Shown: one piece after another, positions 45,004-54,482 of the stretch
Position numbering within the stretch: the first letter of the stretch is position 1
How the letters are laid out: each line of letters opens with the position of its first letter
From: Dictyobacter aurantiacus
Lineage (GTDB): Bacteria > Chloroflexota > Ktedonobacteria > Ktedonobacterales > Ktedonobacteraceae
Length of the DNA stretch: 64,000 nt
Assembly (NCBI RefSeq): GCF_003967515.1
Contig: NZ_BIFQ01000001.1
Coordinates: forward strand, 2,604,001-2,668,000
Direction of reading: 5' to 3'
Notes under the pieces: generated by a model
Databases searched by the model: none
Seen by the model: only the letters and a program-made list of their open reading frames with translations
What the model was told of the DNA's origin: nothing
Program-made: the position numbers and the translations under genes

Positions 45004-45434
45004 TTATCCACCAATGTGGATAACATGGTGATATGTGGAAAACTTATCCACATATCGCGCCAGAAAATTATCCCTCGCATGTTACCGATGCTACACACAG
45101 CTGCATTTTTAACGTATTTTCAACATTATTATTTCTGTGCCCCCATTTGCACTAGCGCTTCAGGATTGGAGGAATATCTCTCCTCATTATGTGCTAGCAA
45201 CAAATGTGGATAAGTTTTCCACATTCGCCGAGGTTATCCACATTATTTTCCAGGTTATCCACACCCTGTTATCGCGCGTATCTCTCCCATAAATTCTGGA
45301 TCGATGCCTTTCATGCTTTTAAAGTCGCGCAACTAGCATGTTAAGGTCTTTAAGCACACAAAAAAGTGAGCCATTTGTTAACGGCTCACTTCTTATGTTG
45401 ATAAGTTTTCCACATTCGTGCAAAGTTATGCACA
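45004..45434. other. DnaA-box cluster downstream of rpoD
   Basis: Perfect TTATCCACA (either strand) at 45015, 45044, 45205, 45234 and 45255, TTATGCACA at 45426, and TTATCCACC at 45004. Two of them are part of the 19-mer TGTGGAAAACTTATCCACA (45034-45052; inverted at 45205-45223), with a one-base variant at 45396-45414. The region 44685-45447 has no gene and is AT-rich. It lies on the other side of dnaG-rpoD from the main cluster. Confidence 0.8.
45358..45391 (-). terminator. Terminator of the dnaG-rpoD operon
   Basis: Minus strand AAGTGAGCC / GGCTCACTT arms followed by a T tract; about 55 bases after the rpoD stop. Confidence 0.82.
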
Positions 45435-45447
45435 TTGACGGTGGATA

Positions 45448-46746
45448 TTAATCCAGGTAGTCCTTCAGCTTACGACTGCGGCTGGGATGGCGCAGTTTGC
45501 GCAGCGCCTTGGCTTCGATCTGGCGAATGCGTTCGCGCGTGACGTGGAACTCTTTGCCGACCTCTTCCAGTGTGCGGCTGCGTCCGTCATCCAGACCAAA
45601 GCGTAGCTGCAAGACCTTGCGCTCGCGCTCCGTCAGGCTGTCCAACACATCTTCTACCTGCTCTTTGAGCAGTTGATGGCTGGCGGCTTCCGCCGGAGCC
45701 AGGGCGGTCTGGTCTTCCAGGAAGTCACCCAGGTGGCTGTCGTCTTCTTCACCGATCGGCGTCTCCAGGCTGACAGGCTCCTGGCTGACCTTAATGATCT
45801 CACGTACCTTCTCCGCGCTGATCTCCATCTGCTCGGCAATCTCTTCCGAGGTTGGTTCGCGTCCCAGGTCTTGCAGCAGCCTGCGGCTGATGCGAATCAG
45901 GCGGTTAATAGTCTCAACCATGTGTACTGGAATACGAATGGTACGAGCCTGGTCGGCAATAGCACGCGTGATCGCCTGTCTGATCCACCAGGTGGCATAG
46001 GTACTGAACTTGTAGCCCTTGGTGTAATCGAATTTTTCAACCGCTCGAATCAGGCCGATATTGCCCTCCTGGATCAGGTCCAACAGGTTCATGCCACGGC
46101 CGATGTATTTCTTGGCAACGCTTACCACCAGGCGCAGGTTGGCCTCGGTCAGGCGGCGCTGGGCCTCTTCTCCGTCTTCGATATACTTACGATTCGGCTT
46201 TACCTTGAGGCGCTCGGCACGAAGCCGCTCCTGCTTGCCTCTCTCCATCAGTTGCGCCAGGCGCACTTCCTCTTCAGCATTCAGCAGGGGAACACGTCCG
46301 ATCTCACGCAGATACATGCGCACCGGATCATCCAGGCTGCTCTCGAGGTCGGCTACTACGATCCCCAGCCCATCTCCAAGCTCATCCCATTTCGGGTCCG
46401 CCAGGATCTCAGCGTCTACTTCCGCTACTTCTTCGGGGCCGGGCTCCCAGTCTGCCGGTGGCTCTTTTGTTGGATCCAGGGCTTCCATAGGCTCTTCGTC
46501 CTGTAATTTAAACAGGTCAAATTCCTCGCTTTTCTCAGCGGGTACCGTTACGCTTGCCGCTGGAACGTGAGCATGATGACCGACGGAGTCAACATTAAAG
46601 ACTTCTGCCGTATCATTTAACATGGATTCATCCATATCAAAATGTTCAAGATCAAAAACATTATTCAATGGCCCTGTACTGATGGTGCTGACATTTCCAT
46701 GGTCATTGTGTACTCGATCCATTACTTCTTGGTCCCGATTCACCAT
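45448..46746 (-). CDS. rpoD: RNA polymerase primary sigma factor (sigma-70, RpoD/SigA)
   Basis: 432 residues, AAGGGGG upstream. An acidic, poorly conserved N-terminus (~1-130) precedes region 1.2 [16 protein letters not shown], region 2 ([39 protein letters not shown], then [20 protein letters not shown]), region 3, and region 4.2 [20 protein letters not shown] with the terminal [16 protein letters not shown]. The complete set with region 1.2 and [14 protein letters not shown] linker identifies the housekeeping sigma. Follows dnaG by ~170 bases, the classic macromolecular-synthesis order. Confidence 0.96.
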   Translation of the reverse strand: MVNRDQEVMDRVHNDHGNVSTISTGPLNNVFDLEHFDMDESMLNDTAEVFNVDSVGHHAHVPAASVTVPAEKSEEFDLFKLQDEEPMEALDPTKEPPADWEPGPEEVAEVDAEILADPKWDELGDGLGIVVADLESSLDDPVRMYLREIGRVPLLNAEEEVRLAQLMERGKQERLRAERLKVKPNRKYIEDGEEAQRRLTEANLRLVVSVAKKYIGRGMNLLDLIQEGNIGLIRAVEKFDYTKGYKFSTYATWWIRQAITRAIADQARTIRIPVHMVETINRLIRISRRLLQDLGREPTSEEIAEQMEISAEKVREIIKVSQEPVSLETPIGEEDDSHLGDFLEDQTALAPAEAASHQLLKEQVEDVLDSLTERERKVLQLRFGLDDGRSRTLEEVGKEFHVTRERIRQIEAKALRKLRHPSRSRKLKDYLD

Positions 46747-46914
46747 TCTGGCATCCCCCTTCAGAAAACAGGCCTAATATAATAAACAATAAATGATGAC
46801 AATTCCTGTTTTCTGGTCCGATTTGGTAAAAAATGATTTTTTCATTGCCGACCCCTTAAAAATAGATGGCGGCTATGCAAGCTTCCTGATTGCGTTTCAC
46901 AGCAGTTGCTCTAC

Positions 46915-48990
46915 TTACCCCTGTAGCCGTGTGGCGGTATCGAGTGTTCGTAGCTGCCGTTGTATTGTGACAAATTGCTGCTGAATCTGGCCAACAGCGG
47001 CTTTATCGCCCGCTGCGGCGGCCTCTTGCAAAAGAAATTTTAATTCTGTATTTAATTGTAACAATCGCTTTTTTTTGAGACGAGTCGCGCACTGGACGGC
47101 TTCTTTTACCAGCGCGCCTGCGTCCTGTGGAGACATCGCTTTAACGCTCTCAAGAACCCTGGCGACCGCAGACATCAGTGCCGAGGGCACAAATTGTTCT
47201 AAGGATTGATATGAAGGGGAAGATTCACGTTGATACACAGAGTTGAGTAAGTGGTACAACTCCCGCGTGTCTGTCCCAGCGAAGTCACCTTCGTTAATTA
47301 TAACACACACATGCGGAAATAAGCCTGGATTTTGCACGAGTAGCCCAATAAGGTAGTCCTCCCATTTTAACGTACTCCGCTCAGTTCTGTCAAGCCCAAT
47401 CCGTTCCTTGCTGACGTTGCTTTTTGTGTTATCTTTTTCAGGTTCTGTGCGCCTGGACGAAGATTCTCGATCTTCTTCGGCGCGCTCTTTTTGCTGTACT
47501 CTTTCAACCTCGGGTGTTTTTCCACTGAAGCTGGCGGTGACACCCGTGGATTTTTGACTCCGTATAGTGCGCTGCAGCTCGTCGTAGAGGCTGCGTTCGT
47601 CAATACTGATCATACCTGCCAGCTTGCGTATATATGCGTCCCTTTTGATGCGGTCACTGATCATGGCGATCACCGGTAGTAGCCTTTTGGCCGCTTCGGT
47701 CTTTCCCGCTGGCTCCCGTAAATTTAGATCCTCTGTCTTGACAACGAAATAGTAGTCGATAAGAGACAGTGGATGGTTGACGGCGTAAAACCAGGTGGAG
47801 AAATCTCGCCTGATTACTTCGTCTGGATCCTCTCCTGGCGGGAGTTGCAGGACGTTAATCTCGGCGTCGACCTGCTCTTCTAGCCGGATGATGCCGCGCG
47901 CCTGCTGCTTCGACCCTTTCTGGCCTTTTTGCTGGTATTGACGTGACCCACTTCCCCCGGCCAGGGGCACCGGTACAATGGTGCGGTCAAATCCTTTGAG
48001 CGCTTCTTTGATGCCTTGCTCGGTGGCCGCGCTACCAGCTGCGTCAGGATCAAGGGCCAGTGTAACTTGTTTGGTTAGCTTCTTGAGCTTTTGAATGTGC
48101 TTCTCGGTAATTGCGCTACCAATACACGCGACGGTCTGTCTGGTTCCATACTGGTGGGCAATAACCGCATCTACGTACCCTTCTACTATAACCACCTGCC
48201 CAATTTGCTTTATTGCATCTTTCGCCATATCAATGGCGTATAAAACTGTATTTTTCTCAAATAACATTGTTTGCGGCGAGTTGAGATACTTGGGCTTGCT
48301 ATCCCCAAGGGCACGACCACCAAATCCGATGACCCGTCCGCGCTCATCCCGAATGGGAAAGATCAAACGGTTGCGAAAGTAGTCGTAGATGCCGTTGCGC
48401 TCTCCGCCAAAATTGTCGTTCTCGCGCCAGCGGGCCAACCCACCCATTACTAGCTCTTGTTCAGTGTACCCCCGGCTCAAAAGATAGCGCGATAAAGCGT
48501 CCCATTGTTCGCTAGCATAACCCAGACTGAAAGAGAGTACGGTGTCCGCTGAGATACCGCGACTTTCCACATAGGCGCGGGCTCCAGCGGCTTCTTTGGA
48601 CCTCAACAGCATCTGATGAAACCAGAGCAGCGCCTCCTCATTCAGCTTCCGCAATCGATCCCTGGCCGCGCTGGCCTCTCGTGCCTCTTCTGGATCTCCT
48701 CCCTGGTGGTCCTCGATCTCTACCCCGGTCTTCTCACCCAGATAGACCAGCGCCTCGTGGAAATCCAGCCCTTGCTGCTTCTGCACAAAGGAGAAGATGT
48801 CACCACCTTCGTTACAGCCAAAACAATGCCACGTCTGGCTCTCCTGGAACACATAGAACGAGGGGGTGCGCTCGTTATGAAATGGACATAATCCCTTATA
48901 GGATTTTCCTGATTTCTGTAAGGTAACGACTGTGCTTATCTCATCAACGATATCTGCCTTCGCCTTAATCGTCTCAATTACTGATGTCAT
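46915..48990 (-). CDS. dnaG: DNA primase
   Basis: 691 residues. Makes RNA primers at the fork. N-terminal CHC2 zinc ribbon: Cys35, His38, Cys56, Cys59 (LCPFHNERTPSF, WHCFGCNEGGD). Catalytic core starts IFPIRDERGRVIGFGGRALG, Toprim motif VVIVEGYVDAVIAHQ and the acidic ALDPDAAGSAATEQG. The C-terminal ~200 residues, the helicase-binding part, are variable and contain a charged linker (ERAEEDRESSSRRTEPEKD). The ribosome site is weak (GGGATTAAAG). Upstream is the foldback element D and the probable origin; downstream rpoD. Confidence 0.96.
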   Translation of the reverse strand: MTSVIETIKAKADIVDEISTVVTLQKSGKSYKGLCPFHNERTPSFYVFQESQTWHCFGCNEGGDIFSFVQKQQGLDFHEALVYLGEKTGVEIEDHQGGDPEEAREASAARDRLRKLNEEALLWFHQMLLRSKEAAGARAYVESRGISADTVLSFSLGYASEQWDALSRYLLSRGYTEQELVMGGLARWRENDNFGGERNGIYDYFRNRLIFPIRDERGRVIGFGGRALGDSKPKYLNSPQTMLFEKNTVLYAIDMAKDAIKQIGQVVIVEGYVDAVIAHQYGTRQTVACIGSAITEKHIQKLKKLTKQVTLALDPDAAGSAATEQGIKEALKGFDRTIVPVPLAGGSGSRQYQQKGQKGSKQQARGIIRLEEQVDAEINVLQLPPGEDPDEVIRRDFSTWFYAVNHPLSLIDYYFVVKTEDLNLREPAGKTEAAKRLLPVIAMISDRIKRDAYIRKLAGMISIDERSLYDELQRTIRSQKSTGVTASFSGKTPEVERVQQKERAEEDRESSSRRTEPEKDNTKSNVSKERIGLDRTERSTLKWEDYLIGLLVQNPGLFPHVCVIINEGDFAGTDTRELYHLLNSVYQRESSPSYQSLEQFVPSALMSAVARVLESVKAMSPQDAGALVKEAVQCATRLKKKRLLQLNTELKFLLQEAAAAGDKAAVGQIQQQFVTIQRQLRTLDTATRLQG

Positions 48991-49315
48991 GCTTTAATCC
49001 CTTAGACAAAGTGGTCTTCTATGCTGCTTATTATCGCGATGAGTGGGAGTTATCCACCAATATAACGGGCTATCTCTCTAAAAGTCGCGTGTATAGTTAT
49101 TCCGATCCACAACATCATCATGAACAAATCAACTCATTTGGTGGTCGGAATACAAGTATATGCACAAATATACGGAACTTTTGAAGGTGATATACCTATT
49201 GTACTACTTGTAACGATAGATTCAGGGTCACCATCGCCTCCATAGGACATCTGGGCTTACTTCATCTCTCACCCCATCGGCCAGCCGATCTCACTCCATT
49301 CTCCCTTTTTTGTTA

Positions 49316-49642
49316 TTCGGTGAAGCGGTACTGCCGCCTTCCAGGTATAGGCTTTTGGAGCGGGGTCCAGGGATGGCAACCCCTGGCGGGGTTTCAGGGG
49401 TGTCCCCTGATTCCCTCTCTCCTCTCTTTTGCTCTTCGGTGAAACGGTACTGCCGCCTTCCAGGTATAGGCTTTTGGAGCAGGGTCCAGGGGTGGCAAAC
49501 CCCTGGCGGGGTTTCAGGGGTGTCCCCTGATTCCCTCTCTCCTCTCTTTTGCTCTTCGGTGGGGCGGCAGCGCCGCCCCACCGAAGAGCAAAAAATAAAC
49601 AATGCGGCCACGCACGCGGACGCCCGAGCGAAGGCGCTCAAC
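49316..49642. repeat. Repeat element D (tandem ~120-bp units, hairpin, GCGGCC right end)
   Basis: Two ~120-bp direct repeats (starting TTCGGTGAA at 49316 and 49435), then a perfect hairpin with 22-bp arms (49547-49568 / 49572-49593) whose left arm continues the repeat, then ATGCGGCCACGCACGCGGAC and GCCCGAGCGAAGGCGCTCAA, which resembles the right end of elements A and B. No left end or first hairpin is seen. Sits between dnaG and the DnaA-box array; 48991-49315 has one TTATCCACC but no gene. Confidence 0.7.
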
Positions 49643-49700
49643 TCCCCTCCTGTAAAAGGCCGCCTGGTGGCTCCCCCCTTTTTTCCGTTCCACGCCAAAG

Positions 49701-51082
49701 TTATCCACAGCCCTATACTACTAATATATATATATATTTTTAAAAAGATATATAAAACAGTAGTAGTAGGGGATGTGGAAAAGTGGATAACTTTTTTTTT
49801 TGGCGAATTTTTCGGAATTTTATTAATAGCCTGTACCGGCCTCTAGAGCGGATCCGGGCCCTCTAAAAAAAGTTATCCACACAAGCGTCCAGGCAGGCGA
49901 ATTTATGTGGATAGACTGTGGATAACCTGTGGAAAACTTATCCACATAGGGGTAAAAGATGAATAAAGGTTCATAACTTATCCACAGGTTTTTGAGACTT
50001 ATCCACAGGTTATCCACAGGTTATCCACAGCCTTTTTTTGGGGTGGATAAGTTTTCCACACCCGATGTGGAAAACTCAAAAAAATGTGGATAACCCCTTT
50101 TTTATGACAAATTATACATTTTTTGCCCCATAGTATTGAAGCGTGTCTATCGCTAGTTGACAGAATATCTGGCTTTTATTCCGTTCGCTAGCTTATCTAT
50201 GATCTTCATCACCGCCCTCTTGCTTTATCCGCGGTCGTCGGTCCTAAAAAGTTATCCACACAAAATGTGGATAACTCTGGTCGGCACCGATAATCTTGTC
50301 CGTATGTGTACCCCGATGTGGATAGAATGTGGATAAGTTTTCCACATCAAATGTGGAAAACCCTGCCAGTTATATCGTATATCTATCTTTATGATTGTAA
50401 TGTGGAAAACTTATCCACATTTGATGTGGAAAACTCTATTCGCTGTGAGGAAACTGTGAGGATCTTGTGAAAAATATAACTAGTTTTATAGCCAGTTATG
50501 GGAAATGTGGATAATGTGGAAAACTTATCCACATCGAGTGTGGAAAACTCTTTGTCACTGTTAGAAAGCTGTGAGGTTTCTGTGAAGTGTTATATAGCCT
50601 GCTATATAACTAATAGCTAGCTATATAGCAGGCTATGGAAAATGTGGATAGTGTGGAAAACTTATCCACATTTGATGTGGATAACTCGAATCGTTGTTAG
50701 AAAGTTGTGAGGATCTTGTAATAGCTATATAACTGGTTATATAGATTGATAACAAGACTATCAACTAGACATAAAAAATGTGGATAATGTGGATAAGTTT
50801 TCCACATTTTTTGTGGAAAACTTTTTGGCGTGTGAAATGTGTGTGAAAAATATAACCGGTTATATAGCTAGCTATGGAAATTTGTGAGGAAACTGTGAGG
50901 AAACTGTGAGGTTTGTGGAAAAATCATGTTTATAGGAAGAAAGCTTAGAAAATGCGGCTAAATTGAACATTATTTCATGTTTCAGAGCGCTATATGAGCC
51001 ATCCTTCATATCATTATGTCCACCAAAAAAAGGACACGGAGGCAGGTTTTCCACAAAAGTTATCCACAATCGATGTGGATAA
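49701..51082. other. Probable chromosomal replication origin (oriC)
   Basis: At least 21 exact DnaA boxes. TTATCCACA on the plus strand starts at 49701, 49873, 49938, 49978, 49999, 50010, 50021, 50252, 50411, 50525, 50662, 51060; on the minus strand (TGTGGATAA) at 49917, 50085, 50266, 50328, 50506, 50676, 50779, 50788, 51074. About 14 TTTTCCACA variants are interspersed. Three boxes at 49999-50029 are spaced exactly 11 bp. There is no gene from 48991 to 51253. Adjacent dnaG-rpoD, the parS cluster 12-20 kb away and leftward-pointing rRNA operons all fit an origin here. dnaA is not adjacent, which is unusual. Confidence 0.88.
49722..49790. other. Probable DNA unwinding element with DnaA-trios
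   Basis: An A/T-only stretch (TAATATATATATATATTTTT onward, 49722-49758) is followed by TAGTAGTAG (49761-49769), a short G run, TGTGGAAAA (49774) and AGTGGATAA (49782). Read from the boxes on the lower strand this is DnaA box, GC gap, 3'-GAT repeats, AT-rich DNA, the order of the basal unwinding system described in Bacillus subtilis. Confidence 0.72.
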
Positions 51083-51253
51083 CCAACGAAAAATGTGCAC
51101 AACCTCAAAAAATGTGTGCACCCCTCCGGCTCACCCCGGCTTCCCGTACCCAAGCGCACACGCCCCTTCAACGTTGCCCGGGTGGCGAGCTGCTTATGAG
51201 CTCACCACCTGGAATAAATGAGGATTTAAAGCGGGGATGAAGCGATATGTTCT

Positions 51254-53644
51254 TTATATAGCATCAATTGATTCGCGTGCCTGGCGCCCTATGGGACGAT
51301 GTGAACTCCACTTGGCGAGTCGGTTAAAAGCTCGTAGTAATTCAGCTGTACTGAGCAGGGACGCGCTCTGCGGTCCCGCGTGTTGTGGATAATCGCCGTC
51401 GAAGACACCTTCATACATGCCAAGCAGTCCCTGGCTGTACCTGTCCTGTAGTGGCTTTAGCAGTTGCATGCCTCTCCACCACATATGCTCCTTGAGCGAT
51501 TGTTTATTTTCCTCGCCCGCTGTGCCTTTACTTAGATTTATCATGGCATCCACATAGGGACCCAGGAGCCATGTCCAGCAGCTACCCTGATGAAGGGACT
51601 GCTGATGACGGGCGCCGCGTTCAATGTGAGGATGATAGCCTGGCTCACAGGCTGCCATTGTGCGGTATGGTGTGAGTAAATGCCGGGTGATGATATCAAA
51701 GATCTGTTGCCGCTGAGCTGGATTCAGGATGGAATGTGGGAGGGAGAGCGCGAACAGCTGATTGACGCGTAGCGTGGCATCGTTCCCCTCGGGTCCATCA
51801 ATAACATCATATAAATAGCCCTGCTCTGACTGCCAGAAGCGTTTCTGAATGCCGCGTTTGCAGCTCTCGGCATACTGCTGATAATAGGCGCCGCTGTTCT
51901 CTATATGCCCTATATATTCCAGCCGTTCCGACCAGCCCTGCATGAGCATTAATGCGTGGTACCAGAGCGCATTGAGTTCAATTGGTTTGCCGGACCGGGG
52001 AGTGACCGGCTGACCTTCATGATATGCATTCATCCATGTTAGAGCTTTACCCTCTTTTTCCGCTATCAGCAATCCATCTTTGGGATCAACATGGATGCCG
52101 TTGTGGGTCCCTTGCCTGTAGCGATTGATGCATTCCACCAGGCGAGGAAAGACCTCCTCAAGGAACTCATAATGCCCGGTTGCCCGTAGATAGTGGTCAA
52201 GCGCGTAAAAATACCACAGGGCGATGTCGGCGTTGCTGTAGTTGTGGTCCGTCAGGGCCTGCCGTGCCGTGGGCAACCGATCTGGTAAGATGCCTCCTAT
52301 AAAGTGATCCGCCAGGTCCCCCAGGAATTGATGGGCCTCTACGTAGCGTTCGGTTACCAGTAAAATGCCAGGCAGAGCGATCAGCGCGTCCCGCGTTCTG
52401 TAGTCCTGGGCAAAGTATTCCGCTACCAGGGCTATTCGCGACCGGTTTCCTCGCGTGATGAGTCCCGCCTGACTGTCTAAACTCGCTTCTTGGCTGGTGG
52501 CTGTGGGATAGTAGTGGCTAATGAAGTGTTCGCTGGCGTAGAGCAATTGTCGCGCGTCGCATTGTTTATCCGCCCGCGATCCTGGTGTCGCACCGCTGTA
52601 TGGCCGCTCGGTCTGTTGCTCTGGCCGTAACGTATGTAGCACCCGCTCCATGGTATGCTGACGCTGCTCTCTGCTTTTCTCGTAGAGAGAGGCGATGGCA
52701 TCGTACTGATAGAGCTGCGGCTCCAGCTTTTCTGTACTGGCTATGATGGTGAGCGTATCCTGGCGGCCAGGCCAGAGCAGGACGCGAAACACCCCTGGTA
52801 GATAGAGATCGTCTGTATCGGGCTGATCCTCCCTGGCGTTACAGCGCCGCAGGAAGTTCCAATACCATACCCCCGTTGGAATAAATGCGGGCTGATTCTC
52901 ATCCTGCCCGATAGCCAGTAGATGATATGCTGGTACTGTATCGTTGGTTATGATGGTGCAGCCGGCGACTCCCGCTGGCAACTGGTGATTCCACTGACTC
53001 TCTTCGCTTTCCAGTGCCATATCTTCCGTTCTGTGGGTATGTACATGCAGATGTGGCGCCTGCTGACTGCGCTGGGGCCGGTCATAAGGACGGTTCGCTG
53101 TAAATGGTAACAGGGTCAGAATCAGTGGCTCCTGCCTCTCTTGTTCGGCCTGACGCCTGGCATCGGTGTCCAGAGGTTCGGTTCTGCCATTGCGCGTATA
53201 GACCGGTTTATCCGGAGACTCTGGCCTCAGTACGGTATACTGAATGTAGGTCGTGTTGAAGCCACGTACCATCCAGATGCGCTTCTCCAGTAGCAGCCCG
53301 TCAATACCTCCGAGCCGATAGGTGAAGATTGGACAACCCTCCTGCAGGCGAAATGCTTCCAGATGCACAAAACCCGCCGGATTGAATATACCATCCCTGT
53401 ATTCATTGGTGCCCAGGTAGTAGGTGCGCTGATCAAAGCTAATCTCTTCATCGACTTTCGCGAGCAAAAGTTGTGGTTGTCGTGTACCGGGTAGTGATGC
53501 TACCAGCAAGCCATGTTGCATACGTGTAAGCACGCCGGCAACTGTTCCTGCCGCGTATCCTCCCAGACCATTTGTCACAAGCCATTCGCGAGAGATGGTC
53601 TCATTGAGATCGCAGCAAATGTTGCGGTCAAAGTTGATGGCCAT
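51254..53644 (-). CDS. Amylo-alpha-1,6-glucosidase (glycogen debranching enzyme-like)
   Basis: 796 residues from ATG 53644 (GGAGG upstream); an upstream 17-codon extension lacks a site. The N-terminal domain starts EWLVTNGLGGYAAGTVAGVL with TRMQHGLLVAS, the hallmark of bacterial/archaeal GDE N-terminal domains. The C-terminal (alpha/alpha)6 catalytic half has NSNADIALWYFYALDHYL-like (NYSNADIALWYFYALD), GKPIELNALWYHALMLMQGW and the final QGSCWTWLLGPYVDAMI, matching GDE C-domain active-site segments. Hydrolyses alpha-1,6 branch points. No signal peptide. Next to the origin on the right, pointing toward it. Confidence 0.92.
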   Translation of the reverse strand: MAINFDRNICCDLNETISREWLVTNGLGGYAAGTVAGVLTRMQHGLLVASLPGTRQPQLLLAKVDEEISFDQRTYYLGTNEYRDGIFNPAGFVHLEAFRLQEGCPIFTYRLGGIDGLLLEKRIWMVRGFNTTYIQYTVLRPESPDKPVYTRNGRTEPLDTDARRQAEQERQEPLILTLLPFTANRPYDRPQRSQQAPHLHVHTHRTEDMALESEESQWNHQLPAGVAGCTIITNDTVPAYHLLAIGQDENQPAFIPTGVWYWNFLRRCNAREDQPDTDDLYLPGVFRVLLWPGRQDTLTIIASTEKLEPQLYQYDAIASLYEKSREQRQHTMERVLHTLRPEQQTERPYSGATPGSRADKQCDARQLLYASEHFISHYYPTATSQEASLDSQAGLITRGNRSRIALVAEYFAQDYRTRDALIALPGILLVTERYVEAHQFLGDLADHFIGGILPDRLPTARQALTDHNYSNADIALWYFYALDHYLRATGHYEFLEEVFPRLVECINRYRQGTHNGIHVDPKDGLLIAEKEGKALTWMNAYHEGQPVTPRSGKPIELNALWYHALMLMQGWSERLEYIGHIENSGAYYQQYAESCKRGIQKRFWQSEQGYLYDVIDGPEGNDATLRVNQLFALSLPHSILNPAQRQQIFDIITRHLLTPYRTMAACEPGYHPHIERGARHQQSLHQGSCWTWLLGPYVDAMINLSKGTAGEENKQSLKEHMWWRGMQLLKPLQDRYSQGLLGMYEGVFDGDYPQHAGPQSASLLSTAELLRAFNRLAKWSSHRPIGRQARESIDAI

Positions 53645-53985
53645 GTTAGACCCTCCAAGCCCCTCAAGCTGATTTTCGCGACTACAAGTGCACAATGGTA
53701 TACCGTTTCATCTGGAGCAGCCTGTGGTGGCTGCGCTCAAGCGTTATCTCCAGATGTTTTTGGTTATGCTATTCGGTTGTGATTTGTATCTGACTACTCG
53801 ATAGTGTAACACAATATCTTCTGATAAACAGCTATTCATATATGATTTTTCGGGCATTTTCTTTTATGAGCGAAAAATTCTTGTTGCCTACTATACATAA
53901 AATTCCCGACTCTGTGATCCCAGGGCCCCAATTAACGTAAGTTCTTAAGAATGTGTTTGACTCTTGTTACTCACTGTGGGGACAC

Positions 53986-54396
53986 GTGGGCGCCCCCACA
54001 CGCGCGTCCGCTGCGCGGCCGCACTGGTTTTTATGTTAGTGCATGGGGCGCGCATCCGCGCCCCATGCACTAACATAAAAACCAGTGCGGCGAAGCCGTT
54101 TGTGTACGGTGCAGCCAGTGCGGCGAAGCCGTTTGTGTACGGTGCAGCCAGTGCGGCGAAGCCGTTTGTGTACGGTGCAGCCAGTGCGGCGAAGCCGTTT
54201 GTGTACGGTGCAGCCAGTGCGGCGAAGCCGTTTGTGTACGGTGCAGCCAGCGCGGCGAAGCCGTTTGTGTGCGGTGCAGCCAGCGCGGCGAAGCCGTGTT
54301 TATGCTGGTGTAACCGGGGCGCATCCGCGCCCCGGTTACACCAGCATAAAAAAACCAGTGCGGCCGCGCAGCGGACGCGCGTGTGGGGGCGCCCAC
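53986..54396. repeat. Foldback repeat element B (39-bp perfect inverted ends, two hairpins, tandem array)
   Basis: Ends 53986-54024 and 54358-54396 are perfect 39-bp inverted repeats (outer part GTGGGCGCCCCCACACGCGC). Hairpin 1 has 35-bp perfect arms (54018-54052/54057-54091) and hairpin 2 has 24-bp perfect arms (54299-54322/54327-54350) with loop ATCC between GCGC/GCGC. Between them: 33-bp direct repeats at 54082, 54115, 54148, 54181, 54214, 54247, 54280. Same plan as element A with unrelated stems and tandem unit. The rest of the gap 53645-54482 holds no gene. Confidence 0.88.
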
Positions 54397-54482
54397 GTTC
54401 GCTAACACAAAGAGAATAAAACACATTCAGGGAGACACGCCGTCCGCAGGACGGCATCAAAGGAGAGGAGCTTTCATTTTCC

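Noticed and set aside
45673..46506. 277-codon plus-strand frame
   Set aside because: Antisense shadow of rpoD, whose sigma regions are unambiguous.
49316..49642. Protein-coding frames of 135-178 codons on both strands
   Set aside because: They translate the ~120-bp tandem repeats and hairpin of element D.
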